51,157 nucleotides of DNA, from the NCBI GenBank assembly GCA_902806175.1, contig CADCVQ010000139.1, positions 1 through 51,157 of the forward strand, written 5' to 3'. Shown piece after piece: positions 50,844-51,157 of the stretch; positions within the stretch are counted from its first letter, which is position 1, and each line of letters opens with the position of its first letter. The stretch is from an uncultured Solirubrobacteraceae bacterium. Lineage in GTDB: Bacteria; Actinomycetota; Thermoleophilia; Solirubrobacterales; Solirubrobacteraceae. Both the position numbers and the translations under genes were made by a program. Below the pieces are notes generated by a model that was not told the origin of the DNA, ran no database searches, and worked only from the letters and a program-made list of their open reading frames with translations.

Positions 50844-51157
50844 ATGCCAGTGCACATGCCACGCTTGCGCAAGAACGCCAATCCCAGCCCCACCGAGCTG
50901 CGCGATCTCGCCGACGAGGACCTCATGCAGCTCGTGCGCCGCGGAGAGGCCGACGCGTTCGAGGTCGTCTACGAGCGCCATTCCAGCGCGGCGTTCTCGC
51001 TCGCCTACCGGATGTGCGGCGCCCGCGCCGCTGCCGAGGACGTCGTGCAGGAGGCGTTTCTGTCGCTCTGGCGAAGCGGCGCGCGCTACGACCGCGCCCG
51101 CGGCTCGGTGCGCACCTGGGTGCTCGGCATCGTCCACAACCGCGCGATCGACTCGCT
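50844..51157 (+). CDS. ECF-type sigma factor, C-terminus cut by the window edge
   Basis: The frame from ATG 50844 runs to the window edge (104 residues seen): a basic N-terminus, then sigma region 2 with DLMQLVRRGEADAFEVVYER, AEDVVQEAFLSLWR and VRTWVLGIVHNRAIDS. It resembles the SigK/ECF19-like group. Region 4 is outside the window. GGTGAGG precedes the ATG by only 3 nt, so an in-frame ATG at 50856 is possible. It is the second ECF gene in tandem. Confidence 0.88.
   Translation, partial: MPVHMPRLRKNANPSPTELRDLADEDLMQLVRRGEADAFEVVYERHSSAAFSLAYRMCGARAAAEDVVQEAFLSLWRSGARYDRARGSVRTWVLGIVHNRAIDS

Overview
The window is high-GC, densely coding DNA from an actinobacterium. The best guess is the deep-branching class Thermoleophilia (Solirubrobacterales, for example a Conexibacter or Solirubrobacter relative). 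This rests on the gene content: CarD, PspC-type regulators, secreted proteins with a lineage-typical N-terminus, a SigH-like sigma factor, and a gene order that strongly recalls Bacillus. No insertion sequence, prophage, CRISPR array or rRNA was seen; one tRNA gene (tRNA-Thr, anticodon UGU) is present.

Layout. 1-5.2 kb: a truncated unknown gene, a three-domain secreted cell-wall hydrolase, two coiled-coil phasin-like proteins around a nucleoside phosphorylase, and an SCP2 protein. 5.2-10.4 kb: a MerR-HTH/class III adenylate cyclase, a truncated VOC remnant, a DUF3618 protein, and a four-gene coupled cassette on the minus strand (PspC/LiaF-like protein, 62-aa membrane protein, PspC-histidine kinase, LuxR-type regulator). 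10.5-26.3 kb: a housekeeping block, tilS-hpt-ftsH-folP-folB-folK-[HugZ-like, PD40, GST]-coaX-dusB-greA-lysS-clpC. 26.3-29 kb: a minus-strand accessory patch (GT-C membrane glycosyltransferase, SnoaL-like, secreted unknown). 29-35.1 kb: radA-disA-carD-ispD-[secreted]-PHP phosphatase-ispF. 35.1-38.8 kb: minus-strand genes (AT-hook/winged-helix protein, SRPBCC, acyltransferase, SCP2-alpha/beta hydrolase). 38.9-41.8 kb: cysS-rlmB-sigH. 41.8-51.2 kb: two FKBP proteins, a 910-aa double methyltransferase, tRNA-Thr, a nucleotidyltransferase, a metallophosphoesterase, a PlsC-GpsA fusion, and two ECF sigma genes with a possible anti-sigma partner.

The order tilS-hpt-ftsH-(coaX)-folP-folB-folK-dusB-lysS-clpC-radA-disA-(carD)-ispD-ispF-cysS-rlmB-sigH is nearly that of the Bacillus subtilis tilS-to-sigH region. 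The block therefore looks ancestral, with lineage genes inserted into it. It joins tRNA maturation and charging, folate and isoprenoid synthesis, proteostasis (FtsH, ClpC), DNA surveillance (RadA, DisA) and transcription control (GreA, CarD, SigH).

The most general signal is regulatory. At least 19 genes have a TANNNT hexamer (often TAG-type) ending 6-10 nt before the start codon and no Shine-Dalgarno sequence, the signature of leaderless transcripts. In five of them the TAG of the hexamer is the stop codon of the preceding gene. This pattern also corrects several starts (disA, the membrane protein at 41855, folB, the FKBP at 43234). All functional calls come from motif recognition by eye; no database search was run.
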